64,000 bases of DNA from assembly GCA_035633115.1 (NCBI GenBank), contig DASQFN010000047.1, positions 62,001 to 126,000 of the forward strand, written 5' to 3'. Positions 63,531 through 64,000 of this stretch are shown piece after piece. Position 1 is the first letter of the stretch. The number at the start of each line of letters is the position of its first letter. The notes under the pieces were generated by a model. That model made no database searches. It was not told where the DNA came from and saw only the letters and a list, made by a program, of their open reading frames with translations. The position numbers and the translations under genes were made by a program. The DNA comes from Gemmatimonadaceae bacterium (GTDB taxonomy: Bacteria; Gemmatimonadota; Gemmatimonadetes; Gemmatimonadales; Gemmatimonadaceae).

Positions 63531-64000
63531 GCAGCTAGCGCCTCGTGGCAGCGCTTCTCAAAACTGGCGGTCGAGAAGTATTCCAATTCACTGCGCGGAG
63601 GCACGACGGGATCGAGCAACGCCGAGCGAATCGCGGCTACGAGCTCATCGGGGCGCGCAGGATCTACCAGCAAACCCCAGGTGCCGTTCCTCAGCGCCTC
63701 ACGGCTGCCGTCGATCTTGCTCGCGATGACGGGGACTCCGACAGCGAGCGCTTCCAAAAAAACGTAACCGAACCCCTCGAGCCGGCTCGGCATCACGAAC
63801 ACGTTCGCCAGCCGGTAGTAATCGCGTTTTTCCGCTTCGTCTACGTAGCCTGCGAAACGTACGTGATCCTCCAAACCGAGTCCGCGAGCTTTCGCCTCCA
63901 GTCGAGCACGGTCCGATCCGTCGCCTACCGCGATATATGCAACGTCGGGCATCTCTTCACGAACTGCAGGCAGCACTTCGAGGATCTCGTCGAATCCCTT
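63509..64000 (-). CDS. Glycosyltransferase, GT4 family, N-terminus outside the window
   Basis: The frame is open to the last base (KGFDEILEVLPAV reads in from the edge), so only the C-terminal domain, about 163 residues, is present. It has YIAVGDGSDRARLEAKARGLG, FVMPSRLEGFGYVFLEALAVGVPVIAS with the donor ExxxxxE-type motif, and WGLLVDPARPDELVAAI. Strand is opposite to the neighbours. Its 3' end overlaps the preceding membrane-protein gene by 22 bases, tail to tail. Confidence 0.88.
   Translation of the reverse strand, partial: KGFDEILEVLPAVREEMPDVAYIAVGDGSDRARLEAKARGLGLEDHVRFAGYVDEAEKRDYYRLANVFVMPSRLEGFGYVFLEALAVGVPVIASKIDGSREALRNGTWGLLVDPARPDELVAAIRSALLDPVVPPRSELEYFSTASFEKRCHEALAAYEAFDK

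Overview
The window is GC-rich, tightly packed bacterial chromosome. Neighbouring genes often share ATGA, GTGA or TGATG junctions, and GTG/TTG starts are common. An LptD-like outer-membrane protein, a Wza-like exporter and a Wzz/BY-kinase indicate a diderm. The gene mix (hut operon with a radical SAM gene, long TPR proteins with Glu/Pro-rich linkers, a DUF4321-like small membrane protein next to tatA) and protein style suggest an uncultured, soil-type Gemmatimonadota. That placement is inference from memory, not a search result.

Region 1 (1-36500) is mostly housekeeping on the plus strand. It opens with the 3' part of an lptD-like gene and a DUF1835 protein. A histidine-degradation operon follows (hutH, hutU, a radical SAM gene, hutI). 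Next come a TPR protein, a trans-polyprenyl diphosphate synthase, a small membrane protein and tatA, which meet a minus-strand PpiD-like foldase head-on at a shared hairpin. A second TPR protein is coupled to aroQ, a proline peptidase, accB, a pilT-type ATPase, accC, comB and ftsK. Then come yraN, recA, recX, alaS, a small unknown gene, an asparaginase, cca, an unknown gene, a ZIP-type metal transporter, rarA, a LEA-type lipoprotein and hflX.

Region 2 (36555-64000) is a surface-polysaccharide locus cut by the window end. It has an initiating polyprenyl-phosphate sugar-phosphate transferase, a Wzz/BY-kinase fusion with a Wza-like protein on the opposite strand, and a coupled minus-strand block (asnB, GT4, carbamoyltransferase) that may decorate sugars. 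A single-chain ABC exporter that could be the flippase is divergent from that block. After it come about eight glycosyltransferases interleaved with five methyltransferases (two FkbM-type), then a polytopic membrane protein that may be the polymerase. No Wzx-type flippase is recognisable. The stretch 50975-53387 is gene-poor and contains decayed-looking sequence, suggesting recent rearrangement.

No tRNA, rRNA, CRISPR array, intact insertion sequence or prophage was recognised. I found no clearly new system. The best leads are the radical SAM gene inside the hut operon, pilT wedged between accB and accC, the carbamoyl/amide decoration block with its ABC flippase candidate, and a GT11-like enzyme with an altered donor-site motif.
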